Part shown: one piece after another, positions 26,281 to 35,087 of the stretch
How the letters are laid out: each line of letters opens with the position of its first letter
Numbering within the stretch: position 1 is the stretch's first letter
Origin: Lachnospiraceae bacterium
GTDB taxonomy: Bacteria > Bacillota > Clostridia > Lachnospirales > Lachnospiraceae
Length of the DNA: 64,000 nucleotides
Direction: 5' to 3'
Assembly (NCBI GenBank): GCA_024403455.1
Contig: JAKSRR010000009.1
Span: forward strand, 40,970-104,969
Translations under genes and position numbers: made by a program
Notes under the pieces: generated by a model
Seen by the model: the letters and a program-made list of their open reading frames with translations, nothing else
What the model was told of the DNA's origin: nothing
Database searches by the model: none

Positions 26281-28215
26281 TTACTTACGCAGTTTTGCAT
26301 CCAGATATACTAAAAGAACACTGACATCGGCTGGGGTTACACCCGAGATACGGGAAGCCTGACCAATATTATCCGGGCGAAATTCTTTCAATTTCTGCCG
26401 TGCTTCTAAACGAAGACTGGAGACTTCATCGTAATCAAGATCTACTGGAATCCGGCGAGTTTCCATCTTTTTAAACTGTTTTACTTGCTGTTCCTGCCTT
26501 TTGATATATCCATCATACTTGATTGCAATATTAATCTGGTTTGCCACGTCCGCCGAGACGGAAGGCCTCTCTGGATCAATCGGTGCAATATTTTCATAGG
26601 ACAATTCCGGACGGCATATTAATTCCGATAAAAACGTACTCTTCTTCACCGTAGCTGAACCCATGGATTCTAAAAATGCCTGCGTTTCTTTTCCTGCACC
26701 AACAGAGGTTTCCTGCAATCGGGCAACCTCTTCATTTATTAATTTTTCCTTTGCCAGTAATGCTTCATAAACTTCATCGGAAACAAGCCCCACACGATGA
26801 CCATGCTTACGAAGTCTTAGATCTGCATTATCCTGACGAAGTAATAGTCTGTATTCTGCGCGGGATGTCATCATACGATATGGTTCCCTATTTTCCTTGG
26901 TTACCAAATCATCAATGAGGACACCAATATAACTTTCCGAACGATCTAGAATTAATGGTTCTTTCCCAAGAATTTCCATAGCAGCATTAATTCCAGCAAT
27001 GAGTCCCTGGGCTGCTGCCTCTTCATAGCCAGAAGATCCATTGAACTGCCCAGCACAGAACAGTCCCTTCGTACGCCTTGTTTCCAAAGATAAGAGAAGC
27101 TGTCCATGCGTCAGACAATCATACTCAATGGCATAAGCATTTTTTACAATTTCACAGTGTTCCATACCAGGAACGGTACGATACATTGCAAGCTGCACAT
27201 CTTCCGGAAGCGAAGAACTCATTCCGCCAACATACATCTCATTAGTATATAATCCCTCTGGCTCTAAAAATACCTGATGACGTTCCTTCTCTGCAAACTT
27301 AACCACCTTATCTTCAATGGAAGGACAATATCTAGGACCGGTACCTTCTATAATGCCAGCATAAATCGGAGAACGATCCAAATTCGCTCGAATGATTTCA
27401 TGTGTCTTTTCATTCGTGTATGTCAGATAACAGCATACCTGTTCCTTCTGTATACTATCCGGGTCTGTGGAGAAGGAAAATGGTGTAATCACCTCATCTC
27501 CATACTGTGGCTCCATCTTGTCATAATCCAGACTATTTCCATCCATACGTGCCGGTGTTCCCGTCTTAAAGCGACGAAGTCCTATTCCCATCGCTTTTAT
27601 ACTATCTGACAAATAGGTTGCTGCTTTTAGTCCATTGGGGCCGGTATAGCTAATTGCCTCTCCACAAAGGCATCTTGCATTCAAATAGGTGCCGGAGCAA
27701 ATAATCGCTGCCTTACAAAAATAGGTTGCCCCGGTAAAAATACGAACACCTGTAATTTGATAAGCACGCTCTGGATGCGCATCTTCATATGCCTCATATA
27801 AAAGTTCACAGACTTCTGCCTGTTTAATTCTGAGATTCTTTTGGGCCTCTAGACGTTTCCGCATTTCCCCCGTATAAACCTGCTTATCAGCCTGTGCTCT
27901 CAGGGAATGTACTGCAGGGCCTTTCGATACATTTAGCATTTTCGATTGGATAAATGCTGCATCAATCACTTTTCCCATCTCGCCGCCCAGAGCATCTAGT
28001 TCTCGCACCAAATGTCCTTTTGATGAGCCTCCAATATTTGGATTACAAGGCATGAGTGCAATGGATTCTGCGGATACGGTAAATAGCACCGTAGACAACC
28101 CTAAACGTGCACAGGCAAGGGCTGCCTCACAACCGGCGTGTCCCGCACCAATGACACATACATCCACATATTCTTTTATGGTGTTCTTATTGGTAAGAGG
28201 TAATTTCTCCATCAT
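26281..28215 (-). CDS. mnmG: tRNA uridine-34 carboxymethylaminomethyl synthesis enzyme MnmG
   Basis: About 644 residues. With MnmE it installs the cmnm5 group at U34 of several tRNAs. FAD-binding VIGAGHAGCEAALACARLG (about 20-38) and the family signatures PCNPNIGGSSKGHLVRE (about 56-72) and GPRYCPSIEDK (about 275) are intact, and the C-terminal MnmE-binding part with RISGVTPADVSVLL is complete. AGGATATACG stands before the ATG at 28215; the longer frame begins with a GTG lacking an SD. Normal length. Confidence 0.96.
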   Translation of the reverse strand: MMEKLPLTNKNTIKEYVDVCVIGAGHAGCEAALACARLGLSTVLFTVSAESIALMPCNPNIGGSSKGHLVRELDALGGEMGKVIDAAFIQSKMLNVSKGPAVHSLRAQADKQVYTGEMRKRLEAQKNLRIKQAEVCELLYEAYEDAHPERAYQITGVRIFTGATYFCKAAIICSGTYLNARCLCGEAISYTGPNGLKAATYLSDSIKAMGIGLRRFKTGTPARMDGNSLDYDKMEPQYGDEVITPFSFSTDPDSIQKEQVCCYLTYTNEKTHEIIRANLDRSPIYAGIIEGTGPRYCPSIEDKVVKFAEKERHQVFLEPEGLYTNEMYVGGMSSSLPEDVQLAMYRTVPGMEHCEIVKNAYAIEYDCLTHGQLLLSLETRRTKGLFCAGQFNGSSGYEEAAAQGLIAGINAAMEILGKEPLILDRSESYIGVLIDDLVTKENREPYRMMTSRAEYRLLLRQDNADLRLRKHGHRVGLVSDEVYEALLAKEKLINEEVARLQETSVGAGKETQAFLESMGSATVKKSTFLSELICRPELSYENIAPIDPERPSVSADVANQINIAIKYDGYIKRQEQQVKQFKKMETRRIPVDLDYDEVSSLRLEARQKLKEFRPDNIGQASRISGVTPADVSVLLVYLDAKLRK

Positions 28216-28288
28216 CGTATATCCTAGAGTAGTTTTCACTACATATTTTCTGATTTACATAATATGTCACAACACTTCTATTATAACA

Positions 28289-28318
28289 CAAGAAGGCAGA
28301 GGTTTTCCCCTGCCTTCC
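28289..28318. terminator. Possible terminator between the radical SAM gene and mnmG
   Basis: GAAGGCAG and CTGCCTTC pair around a purine/pyrimidine-rich centre that can extend the stem. The tail is only moderately T-rich on the minus strand (TTGTGTTATAA). Confidence 0.5.
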
Positions 28319-28322
28319 TTTT

Positions 28323-29051
28323 CTAGCACCCTTCTTCCAAGGTATAATTTTCTTCGTCTTCCACAGGCGTTTCCTGCTGCTCTGTCTTCTCAACTAATCC
28401 CGCAGATGTTAAATCCCCCACATGCATGTAATCCCGAAGAATATAGGAAAATACTTCAACATCCGAAAATCCCATAGTCTTTATGATTTCCGCTTCCTGG
28501 TTCGCTTGTTCTTCTGTCTTATAGCCAGGTATAATCGGAATACGAATCCTACATTTGTTCTGCAGACCTTTTTCACATATCCGCTGCAGGTTCTTCTTCA
28601 TCACCACGGACGATAGTCCCGTGTACTGCTCATAAATAGCATCATCTAGGCTCTTAACATCTATGAGGAAATAGTCCACCTTCTCCAACACCTCATCTAA
28701 AACAGGACTCTCATAATTCATAGAGGTCTCCATGTACACCTTCATCCCCATGGGGCGTATTTTCAAAAATTCTAAAATTGCTTCTCCATGTAGCAGAGAC
28801 TCACCGCCGCCAAACATAAGTCCCCCGCCTGTAGTAAGGAAGTAACAGTAGTCAATCATCACCTTGTCTAACAATTCCTGCGCAGACATAGGGCGATATT
28901 TCTGTTTTCCAAGAATATCCATATTGATACAATACTTGCATTTTAACGGACACCCGGCTAGTCCAATAAGCGTGGTAACGCCTTCCCCATCAGTAAGCAA
29001 ACGATGTCGGTTGATGACTTGTACTTTAAATAGCTGCTGGTTAGTCTGCAT
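28323..29051 (-). CDS. Radical SAM protein, glycyl-radical-activase-like
   Basis: About 242 residues. The sequence INRHRLLTDGEGVTTLIG leads into GCPLKCKYCIN, whose Cys at about 34, 38 and 41 form the CxxxCxxC cluster motif; MFGGGESLLHG (about 79-89) is the GGE motif that binds SAM. This pattern is that of pyruvate formate-lyase-activating type enzymes, without the extra ferredoxin-like insert. No glycyl radical enzyme is nearby. The gene starts inside the end of the Cys-rich gene (11-base overlap, ATG at 29051; a TTG at 29066 is the alternative), so the pair is translationally coupled and its real target may be that neighbour. Confidence 0.82.
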   Translation of the reverse strand: MQTNQQLFKVQVINRHRLLTDGEGVTTLIGLAGCPLKCKYCINMDILGKQKYRPMSAQELLDKVMIDYCYFLTTGGGLMFGGGESLLHGEAILEFLKIRPMGMKVYMETSMNYESPVLDEVLEKVDYFLIDVKSLDDAIYEQYTGLSSVVMKKNLQRICEKGLQNKCRIRIPIIPGYKTEEQANQEAEIIKTMGFSDVEVFSYILRDYMHVGDLTSAGLVEKTEQQETPVEDEENYTLEEGC

Positions 29052-29745
29052 AAATGTAATAATCAATCTCTTCTTCGCTCAAATTGGTCACAGTCTTATT
29101 TGCAAGATCAACATAAATCCAATCCCACGTTGCTGTGTGGCTTTCGCCATCTTCCTCTTCTACGACTTCATAGCAGTGAATCATGTAATTGCCATTTTCC
29201 TCCACACTGTCAATTTCCACAATCGGAGCATTGGAATAATTCTTTGCAATAGTAAGTCCGACATTATGGTCTGAAAGATCTACTTCATCTACACATACCA
29301 CGTCCCCATCCAGCTCGTACTCAATCTCTCCACCCTCGGAGCTTGGATCGTATGCCACATCACCATCTAGCTCATACTCTAAACCGCCATCATAATCGTC
29401 ATTAGGATCCACTTCTTCCGGAGGTGCTGATTCCATACCATCTACTTCATTGATAGGCGGTTCTGTAGCGCCCCCTAACGCCTCAACGTCTCTACCACCT
29501 TTCGGGTCTACAACACCAGAGGGTACCTTCTCCATTCCGCAGGCAGTCAGCATCACCGTTGTTGCAGCGACAGCGCTAGCAAGCAATGCTTTGTTTAATA
29601 TTTTCTCTTCCTGTGCACACTTAGGACAGGTACCACTACACTCTCCTTCGTAGGTACATTCTCTCTGGTGTAAATCTACACCAATCTCATCTGCAACTGT
29701 CTTACGAATCGCTTTCAGTCTTCTGCATTGTTCTTTATGTGTCAT
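29041..29745 (-). CDS. Cys-rich protein with internal lipobox
   Basis: 234 residues, family not recognised. The first 48 residues hold Cys at 7, 30, 36, 40 and 43, with the block CTYEGECSGTCPKC, a likely metal or cluster site. A hydrophobic segment (about 50-68) ends in MLTAC, a typical lipobox at Cys 69, although a signal with a 50-residue N-region is odd. The rest is very acidic and contains a near-duplicate, LEYELDGDVAYD and IEYELDGDVVCVD (about 118-152), followed by a folded-looking domain. It overlaps the radical SAM gene. Either the protein is a membrane-tethered Cys-rich sensor or the two halves are processed apart; neither is shown. Confidence 0.8.
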   Translation of the reverse strand: MTHKEQCRRLKAIRKTVADEIGVDLHQRECTYEGECSGTCPKCAQEEKILNKALLASAVAATTVMLTACGMEKVPSGVVDPKGGRDVEALGGATEPPINEVDGMESAPPEEVDPNDDYDGGLEYELDGDVAYDPSSEGGEIEYELDGDVVCVDEVDLSDHNVGLTIAKNYSNAPIVEIDSVEENGNYMIHCYEVVEEEDGESHTATWDWIYVDLANKTVTNLSEEEIDYYIYAD

Positions 29746-29878
29746 ACTAATTTCCCTTTTCCTTTCTCTTTCTACACAATTTCACTTGGGGGATGCCCCC
29801 TTCTATAAATGATACGAACTACTTTTACTAATTTATGGATTTTTTTGTAATTCTTATACTTTATTATACAATGAAAGA

Positions 29879-32482
29879 CTACTGCACTTTATACTTCTCA
29901 TAAAATACTTTCTTTGTAGTTTCCAAATCCAGCTTAAATTCTCTAGAAGAGGTTACTAAAGCATCTGCCCCGCGCACAATAATCTGTTCTAGTCCATCAC
30001 TAGTTACCACTCGAATCCGGAGTTTTCCCGCATTCAGTCGGGTAAATCGTTCGATAAATTGGTCCGCTGTCTGTGCCGTCTTAGTAAACACCACCTTTAC
30101 GCCGCCTTCTTCAGCTACTTCCTCCGCATGATTCTGTAACCTATAGGCGTCGAAAACCACCATCACCTGCATCCCCTTAATGGCCTGATACTCGGATAAA
30201 TCCTCTACTAGTTTTCTTCGTAGTCCATCTAGGGCATCTCCTGAAATTCCTGCTAAATTTCCCCAGGCATGCAGTACATTATATCCATCTACCAGAAGAT
30301 ATTCTGGCAAGGGCGCTTGATAGGACTTTACGGTCGAAGTTCCTGCTGTCACCTTCACATCCTTAGTGGTATGATGATTCTTCCCTTTATGAGGGATAAA
30401 ATTCTCATGACTATTCGCATAAAATGTACTCTGCATAATTTCTGAAATTTCTTCCTGCGACACAAAATCACTAACTTCTTGGACAGTATTTTGCTTCACA
30501 CGATTTCGAATCTGTTCCTCTGTCAGTTCCTTGGTTGGATGAAGCACAGAAGGCATATGCATCCTTGTGTGCACTTCATTCCATGGTACAATCTCACCGC
30601 TGCCATGAGCACAAAAGACAGAATCGGGCGTATTCCTTGTATCTTTCAGCGGATCGTATGCCCTCGCTGCCAAAACCTCATCCTCATTATGGCAAGGTCC
30701 ATATCCAAATACCGAAAGTGACAGCATCCCCCTTCCTGATGTGTATGCCGTCACATCCGCACCATAACCTGCCAGGGTTGATACTGGTGCTGTTCCCACT
30801 AAAACAGCCTTATCACCTTCCACCTCCGGCGCAAAATCTCTAGCATACAACCGTTCCAAATCCGTCATTGCTCTTCCTACACATTCTGTGGGGAGTTCCA
30901 AACGAAATGCATAATAAGGTTCTAGGAGCCTACTCTTTGCCTGCATAAGGCCTTGCCGGATGGCTCGATACGTAGCCTGCCTAAAATCCCCGCCTTCCGT
31001 GTGCTTGGGATGAGCGCGACCACTGACCACAGTTATCTTCATATCGGTAATCGCCGAACCCGTAAGAACCCCTCTGTGCGTACGTTCCTTAAGGTGCGTC
31101 ATAATCAGTCTTTGCCAGTTTTTGTCCAATATCTCTTCCCGACAATCCGTCTCAAAGATTAGACCTTCGCCAGGCAGCGTCGGTTCTAGCAACAGATGTA
31201 CTTCTGCATAATGTCTAAGTGGTTCAAAATGTCCCACACCTTCAACAACATCTTCTATAGTTTCTTTATAAATAATCTTTTTCTCGCCAAATGAAACATG
31301 ATAACCAAAACGTTCTAAAATAGATTTCTGAATAATTTCCGTCTGCACCATCCCCATAAGGCTGATTTGAATAGATCGGCTATCTTCTTCATAAGACAAG
31401 GACAAGTCCGGCTGCTCTTCTGCCAGTTTCTGCAACTTAGGAAGCGCTACATTTACCTCCACGCCATCCTCTAAAATCAATTCATAAGAAATCACCGGTG
31501 AAAGCAGTGGTCTTCTCTCTCCTTCTTCACTGCCAATCCCCTGCCCTGGATAGCTGGCGGTCAGCCCCGTAACTGCCACAACCTGTCCACACTTAGCTTC
31601 TGAAATCTGTTCAAACTTCACCCCATCATAGAGACGAATAGTATTTATTTTTTCTTTTTCCAAAGAGTCCTTAACTTTTAATACGCCGCTAGTAATCCGT
31701 AGATGCGTCAGTCGTTCTCCCTTTTCATCAAAAGAAATCTTAAATACTCTGGCACCAAAATCTTCAGAAGCCGCATTCTGTTCTACCGCTTCTAACAACC
31801 ACGATAATGTCCCCATAAATTCAGAAACACCTTCATCTTTTAGCGCAGCACCGAAACATACAGGATGTATTTTTCTATCTGTAAATAACTTGGCAACCTG
31901 TGTATCAGTAATGAGTTCCCCATTAAGATAAGCTTCCATAAGCGTTTCCTCTGTGGTTGCCACAGACTCATAAAATGCATCATTCTTTTCTGTAAAGTCT
32001 ATGTAGTTCCCTGCCAATTCCTTTTGAATGTGTTTTAAAATATCCTCTTTAGTGGCATCTACCTGATCCATCTTATTAACAAATACTAGATAAGGAATCT
32101 CATAAGTATCCAATAGTTTCTTCAAGGTTCTGGTATGGCTCTGCACACCACTTGAAGCACTAATTACCAAGATTACGGCATCTAGAACGGACAGGGTACG
32201 CTCCATCTCTGCCGAAAAATCCACATGCCCAGGAGTATCTAATAACGTTGCCAGAATGGATACTTCATCCGTTTTTTCTCTATAAAAAGGCAGGAGCGCC
32301 TGTTTACTAAAAATAGTAATACCGCGCTCCTTTTCCATAGGATTTGTGTCTAAAAAAGCATTGCCCTTATCTACTCGGCCTAGGCTCTTTAGTTTCCCAG
32401 CATGATACATCATGCACTCTGATAAAGTTGTCTTTCCAGCATCCACATGTGCCAGAATTCCAAGTGTCACATACTTTGGCAT
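29879..32482 (-). CDS. TetM-type ribosome-protection GTPase fused to NYN nuclease domain
   Basis: 867 residues, against about 640 for TetM/TetO. The N-terminal GTPase is complete: AHVDAGKTT (G1, 11-19), ERGITIF (G2), DTPGHVDF (G3, about 84), NKMDQ (G4, about 138) and FGAALKDEG (G5). EF-G-like domains follow, with the domain IV region ITVVSGRAHPKHTEGGDFRQ. After a Ser/His/Lys-rich linker, residues 727-867 form a YacP/Rae1-like NYN domain with LVDGYNV (Asp 732), VVFDAYR (Asp 778), TADQF (Asp 807) and VTSDGLEQ (Asp 829), the acidic residues expected for RNA cleavage. Rae1 of B. subtilis cuts mRNA in the ribosomal A site. The fusion suggests a stalled-ribosome factor rather than a plain tetracycline-resistance protein; that is inference. 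Confidence 0.92.
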   Translation of the reverse strand: MPKYVTLGILAHVDAGKTTLSECMMYHAGKLKSLGRVDKGNAFLDTNPMEKERGITIFSKQALLPFYREKTDEVSILATLLDTPGHVDFSAEMERTLSVLDAVILVISASSGVQSHTRTLKKLLDTYEIPYLVFVNKMDQVDATKEDILKHIQKELAGNYIDFTEKNDAFYESVATTEETLMEAYLNGELITDTQVAKLFTDRKIHPVCFGAALKDEGVSEFMGTLSWLLEAVEQNAASEDFGARVFKISFDEKGERLTHLRITSGVLKVKDSLEKEKINTIRLYDGVKFEQISEAKCGQVVAVTGLTASYPGQGIGSEEGERRPLLSPVISYELILEDGVEVNVALPKLQKLAEEQPDLSLSYEEDSRSIQISLMGMVQTEIIQKSILERFGYHVSFGEKKIIYKETIEDVVEGVGHFEPLRHYAEVHLLLEPTLPGEGLIFETDCREEILDKNWQRLIMTHLKERTHRGVLTGSAITDMKITVVSGRAHPKHTEGGDFRQATYRAIRQGLMQAKSRLLEPYYAFRLELPTECVGRAMTDLERLYARDFAPEVEGDKAVLVGTAPVSTLAGYGADVTAYTSGRGMLSLSVFGYGPCHNEDEVLAARAYDPLKDTRNTPDSVFCAHGSGEIVPWNEVHTRMHMPSVLHPTKELTEEQIRNRVKQNTVQEVSDFVSQEEISEIMQSTFYANSHENFIPHKGKNHHTTKDVKVTAGTSTVKSYQAPLPEYLLVDGYNVLHAWGNLAGISGDALDGLRRKLVEDLSEYQAIKGMQVMVVFDAYRLQNHAEEVAEEGGVKVVFTKTAQTADQFIERFTRLNAGKLRIRVVTSDGLEQIIVRGADALVTSSREFKLDLETTKKVFYEKYKVQ

Positions 32483-32491
32483 GATTTCTAC

Positions 32492-33700
32492 TTAACCTAC
32501 ACTCATAGATGAATCATCTTCGCCAAAAATACAATCATCATCCATGGTAACCTTCATACCTTCAATACCTTCTTCTGTTTCGCTTCCCATAAATGTACAA
32601 CCATTAAATGTATAGGTTCCTGACTTAGAAAGCATTGCCTGTCCATAGTTATAGGCAAACAGACAATTATTAAATACCGCCGCAGACTTATTGAAATCTA
32701 ACAAGGTAAACTCCTGGCAATAACTCATGGTACAGTTATTAAAGATAGCATTCTTCACAGCAGTAAAGCACACAATACCATAACTACAGTCATGAATCCA
32801 TGAATCATTAACGGTAATACTATTGCACTTTTCTGCTTCTATACCATAGGTACCGCAGCCATAAAGATTCATATTGTTTAAGACTACATTGTTGGTCGAG
32901 ATAAGCCCTAATACTGCACCGGTACAATAGCCTGGTTCAACAGCATGTCCCATAACAATTCCAGACAACGTAATGTTTTTACATTTATTAAACTGCAGCA
33001 CGTCTGCATAGGCATCCTCAACTACAATCTGGGTAAGTCTAGCTGGACTCTCTGCATATATTGCAAAGTTATTTACACTGTTAATCTGAAGTCCTTCATC
33101 TGCATCATACTTTACTTTTTTATTGGCAATCTCTTCTGCATTTTCTACATATCTTGTAATATCATACACACCAGGTGCTAGTACAAGTAAAGTATCCGGC
33201 GCAATGGACTCCACCAAGAGTTCCGTGCTCGTTACGTATACGCAATTCTTATAGTCATCATAAGGGATTGCAGAAATCATCTCCTCCGCATCTGCTTCTA
33301 CCTCTGCGACCTCATCCTCAGCATCCTCTTCGTCTTCTGCTTCTTCCTCTTCGTCTCCGTCCTCTTCTTCCTCATCTACTTCGTCGGTATCGTCCTCTTC
33401 CGTTTCAGCATCCTCTTCGTCAGAATCACCTTCTTCGGTATCCTCTTCCTGTTCTTCTTCCAAATCTGTTTCTTCGGTTGCTTCCGGAGCAGTCTCCTTC
33501 TCCTCCTGCGTATCTTCTACAACTTCTGGTTCCTCTTCCTTATCTGTCGTACCAGTTACAACTTCCCCATCCAAATTACCAGAAACAGTTAGTCCAGAGT
33601 CTTTAATCTCTACGGTTCCCGATTCTCCAATATTAATCGTGCAGGCAGTCATTGATACCATAGTAAGCACGCCCAACATTATTGCTAACTTTTTCTTCAT
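32492..33700 (-). CDS. Acidic beta-helix lipoprotein
   Basis: 402 residues. Signal peptide with lipobox VSMTAC (Cys 20). Residues about 55-145 are a run of Asp/Glu broken by Thr, Ala and Val, an extreme low-complexity acidic tract. Residues about 150-390 look like a right-handed parallel beta-helix, with repeated short rungs such as ITLSGIVMG, NVVLNNMNLYG, SITVNDSWIHDC and AIFNNCTMSYC, and regularly placed Asn and Cys. Beta-helices of this kind often bind or cut polysaccharides; no catalytic triad is evident. It lies 10 bases ahead of the GTPase-NYN gene and may share its mRNA. Confidence 0.85.
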   Translation of the reverse strand: MKKKLAIMLGVLTMVSMTACTINIGESGTVEIKDSGLTVSGNLDGEVVTGTTDKEEEPEVVEDTQEEKETAPEATEETDLEEEQEEDTEEGDSDEEDAETEEDDTDEVDEEEEDGDEEEEAEDEEDAEDEVAEVEADAEEMISAIPYDDYKNCVYVTSTELLVESIAPDTLLVLAPGVYDITRYVENAEEIANKKVKYDADEGLQINSVNNFAIYAESPARLTQIVVEDAYADVLQFNKCKNITLSGIVMGHAVEPGYCTGAVLGLISTNNVVLNNMNLYGCGTYGIEAEKCNSITVNDSWIHDCSYGIVCFTAVKNAIFNNCTMSYCQEFTLLDFNKSAAVFNNCLFAYNYGQAMLSKSGTYTFNGCTFMGSETEEGIEGMKVTMDDDCIFGEDDSSMSVG

Positions 33701-33723
33701 ATCATCTCTCCTCAGAAATATTC

Positions 33724-34956
33724 TTACAGGAACATTGTTCCCAATTCTTTCTTAACATAGCCTTTTACAAAAATACCATCTTCTCGGTACTCTTCTACAA
33801 TATTACCACTTTCATGCATTCTTGAGATAATTGATGCATCAGAAAATGCAAATATCTTTTCTATATATACCATACCCTCATGCATAAATCTGGCAATAGC
33901 ATCCTCTAATTTTTCAATGCCTGTGCCCTCTTTTGCGCTGATTCGAACACTACGATCCGCCCTTGGATCCCATAAAATCAACTGATCCGTCAGCAAATCT
34001 GCTTTATTGAACACTGTAATCACAGGTTTCCCCTGAATTCCTAGTTCTGAAAGCGTTCTGTACACCGTGTCCATATGGGCATCCCTATCGGGGTCGGCCG
34101 CATCCACTACATGCAAAATCAAATCTGCATGTACAGCCTCTTCCAATGTACTTTTAAAAGCATCAATCAGATTGTGAGGAAGTTTCCGAATAAAACCTAC
34201 TGTATCCGTTAATAGCATCTTCTCCCCATCCCGCATCTTATACTCTCTCGTGGTGGGATCTAGGGTTGCAAAAAGCATATCTTCAGCTAATATTCCTGCA
34301 CCTGTTAGTGTATTTAGCAGTGTGGACTTTCCTGCATTTGTATATCCAACAATGGATACACAAAACTCCCCGTTCCGACTTCTGCGTGCTCTGGTTACAC
34401 CTCTGTGTTTCTCAACTTCCTTTAACTCTCTCTTGAGCTGGCTGATTCTTTCATGAATCCTTCGTCTATCTATCTCCAGTTTTTTCTCACCAGGTCCTCT
34501 GGTACCTATACCACCGCCTAGCCTAGAAAGCACTTTACCCATACCAATCAGGTGTGTTGCACGATACTGAAGCTGTGCTAATTCTACCTGAATACTACCT
34601 TCTGCACTTAATGCATGCGCTGCAAATATATCCAGAATCACCATGGTTCGGTCCATAACTTTACAGCCTAGCATCTCTTCGATTCGGCTCATTTGAGAGG
34701 CAGAAAGTTCATCATCAAAAACCACGCCATCAGCCTCCATAAGGGAGACCTGCTGGCTAATTTCTTCAATCTTACCGGTGCCCATATAGGTCTGGGGATG
34801 ACGATTCTCACGAATCTGTATCACTTTTAGTATCCCTTCACCGCCGGCAGTTTTTACCAGTTCGCCTAGTTCATCTAGGCTAATGCTAACTTCCTCTTCA
34901 TCGGTTCCAATCCCGGCCAATATAAACTTTTCTTTAATCTTTGCTGTTTCCTGCAT
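33724..34956 (-). CDS. hflX: Ribosome-associated GTPase HflX
   Basis: 410 residues. HflX splits stalled or stress-damaged ribosomes. The N-terminal HflX domain ends with LGGGIGTRGPGEKKLEIDRRRI (split around residue 150), then come the GTPase motifs GYTNAGKSTLLN (G1, about 206), TLDPTTRE (G2), LTDTVGFIRKLP (G3, about 248) and VFNKAD (G4, about 320). Complete and of normal length. It precedes the beta-helix and GTPase-NYN genes, a notable run of ribosome-rescue-type functions. Confidence 0.95.
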   Translation of the reverse strand: MQETAKIKEKFILAGIGTDEEEVSISLDELGELVKTAGGEGILKVIQIRENRHPQTYMGTGKIEEISQQVSLMEADGVVFDDELSASQMSRIEEMLGCKVMDRTMVILDIFAAHALSAEGSIQVELAQLQYRATHLIGMGKVLSRLGGGIGTRGPGEKKLEIDRRRIHERISQLKRELKEVEKHRGVTRARRSRNGEFCVSIVGYTNAGKSTLLNTLTGAGILAEDMLFATLDPTTREYKMRDGEKMLLTDTVGFIRKLPHNLIDAFKSTLEEAVHADLILHVVDAADPDRDAHMDTVYRTLSELGIQGKPVITVFNKADLLTDQLILWDPRADRSVRISAKEGTGIEKLEDAIARFMHEGMVYIEKIFAFSDASIISRMHESGNIVEEYREDGIFVKGYVKKELGTMFL

Positions 34957-35030
34957 TTATCCGCATTCTCTTAAAAGTCTTCAAGGCTTTTGCCCCTTGT
35001 ATCATAGTATCATAACATAATACAAAGAAG

Positions 35031-35053
35031 TGATTCTACTAGCAACGAATCAC
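35031..35053 (-). terminator. Possible terminator upstream of hflX
   Basis: GTGATTC and GAATCAC pair around a 10-base loop; on the minus strand TTCTTTGTATT follows. It lies between the nuclease stop and the hflX start. Confidence 0.5.
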
Positions 35054-35087
35054 CCCGTCTCGCTATAACTAACCTCTAGGTCCTCAC

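Noticed and set aside
29879-32482. Plain tetracycline-resistance gene (tetM/tetO/tetW)
   Set aside because: The GTPase half is TetM-like, but the protein has an extra 220 residues with a nuclease-type domain, and sequence divergence from TetM is clear. Resistance cannot be claimed.
33175-33606. 143-codon plus-strand frame rich in Pro, Leu and His
   Set aside because: It is the complement of the Asp/Glu tract of the lipoprotein, which explains the composition.
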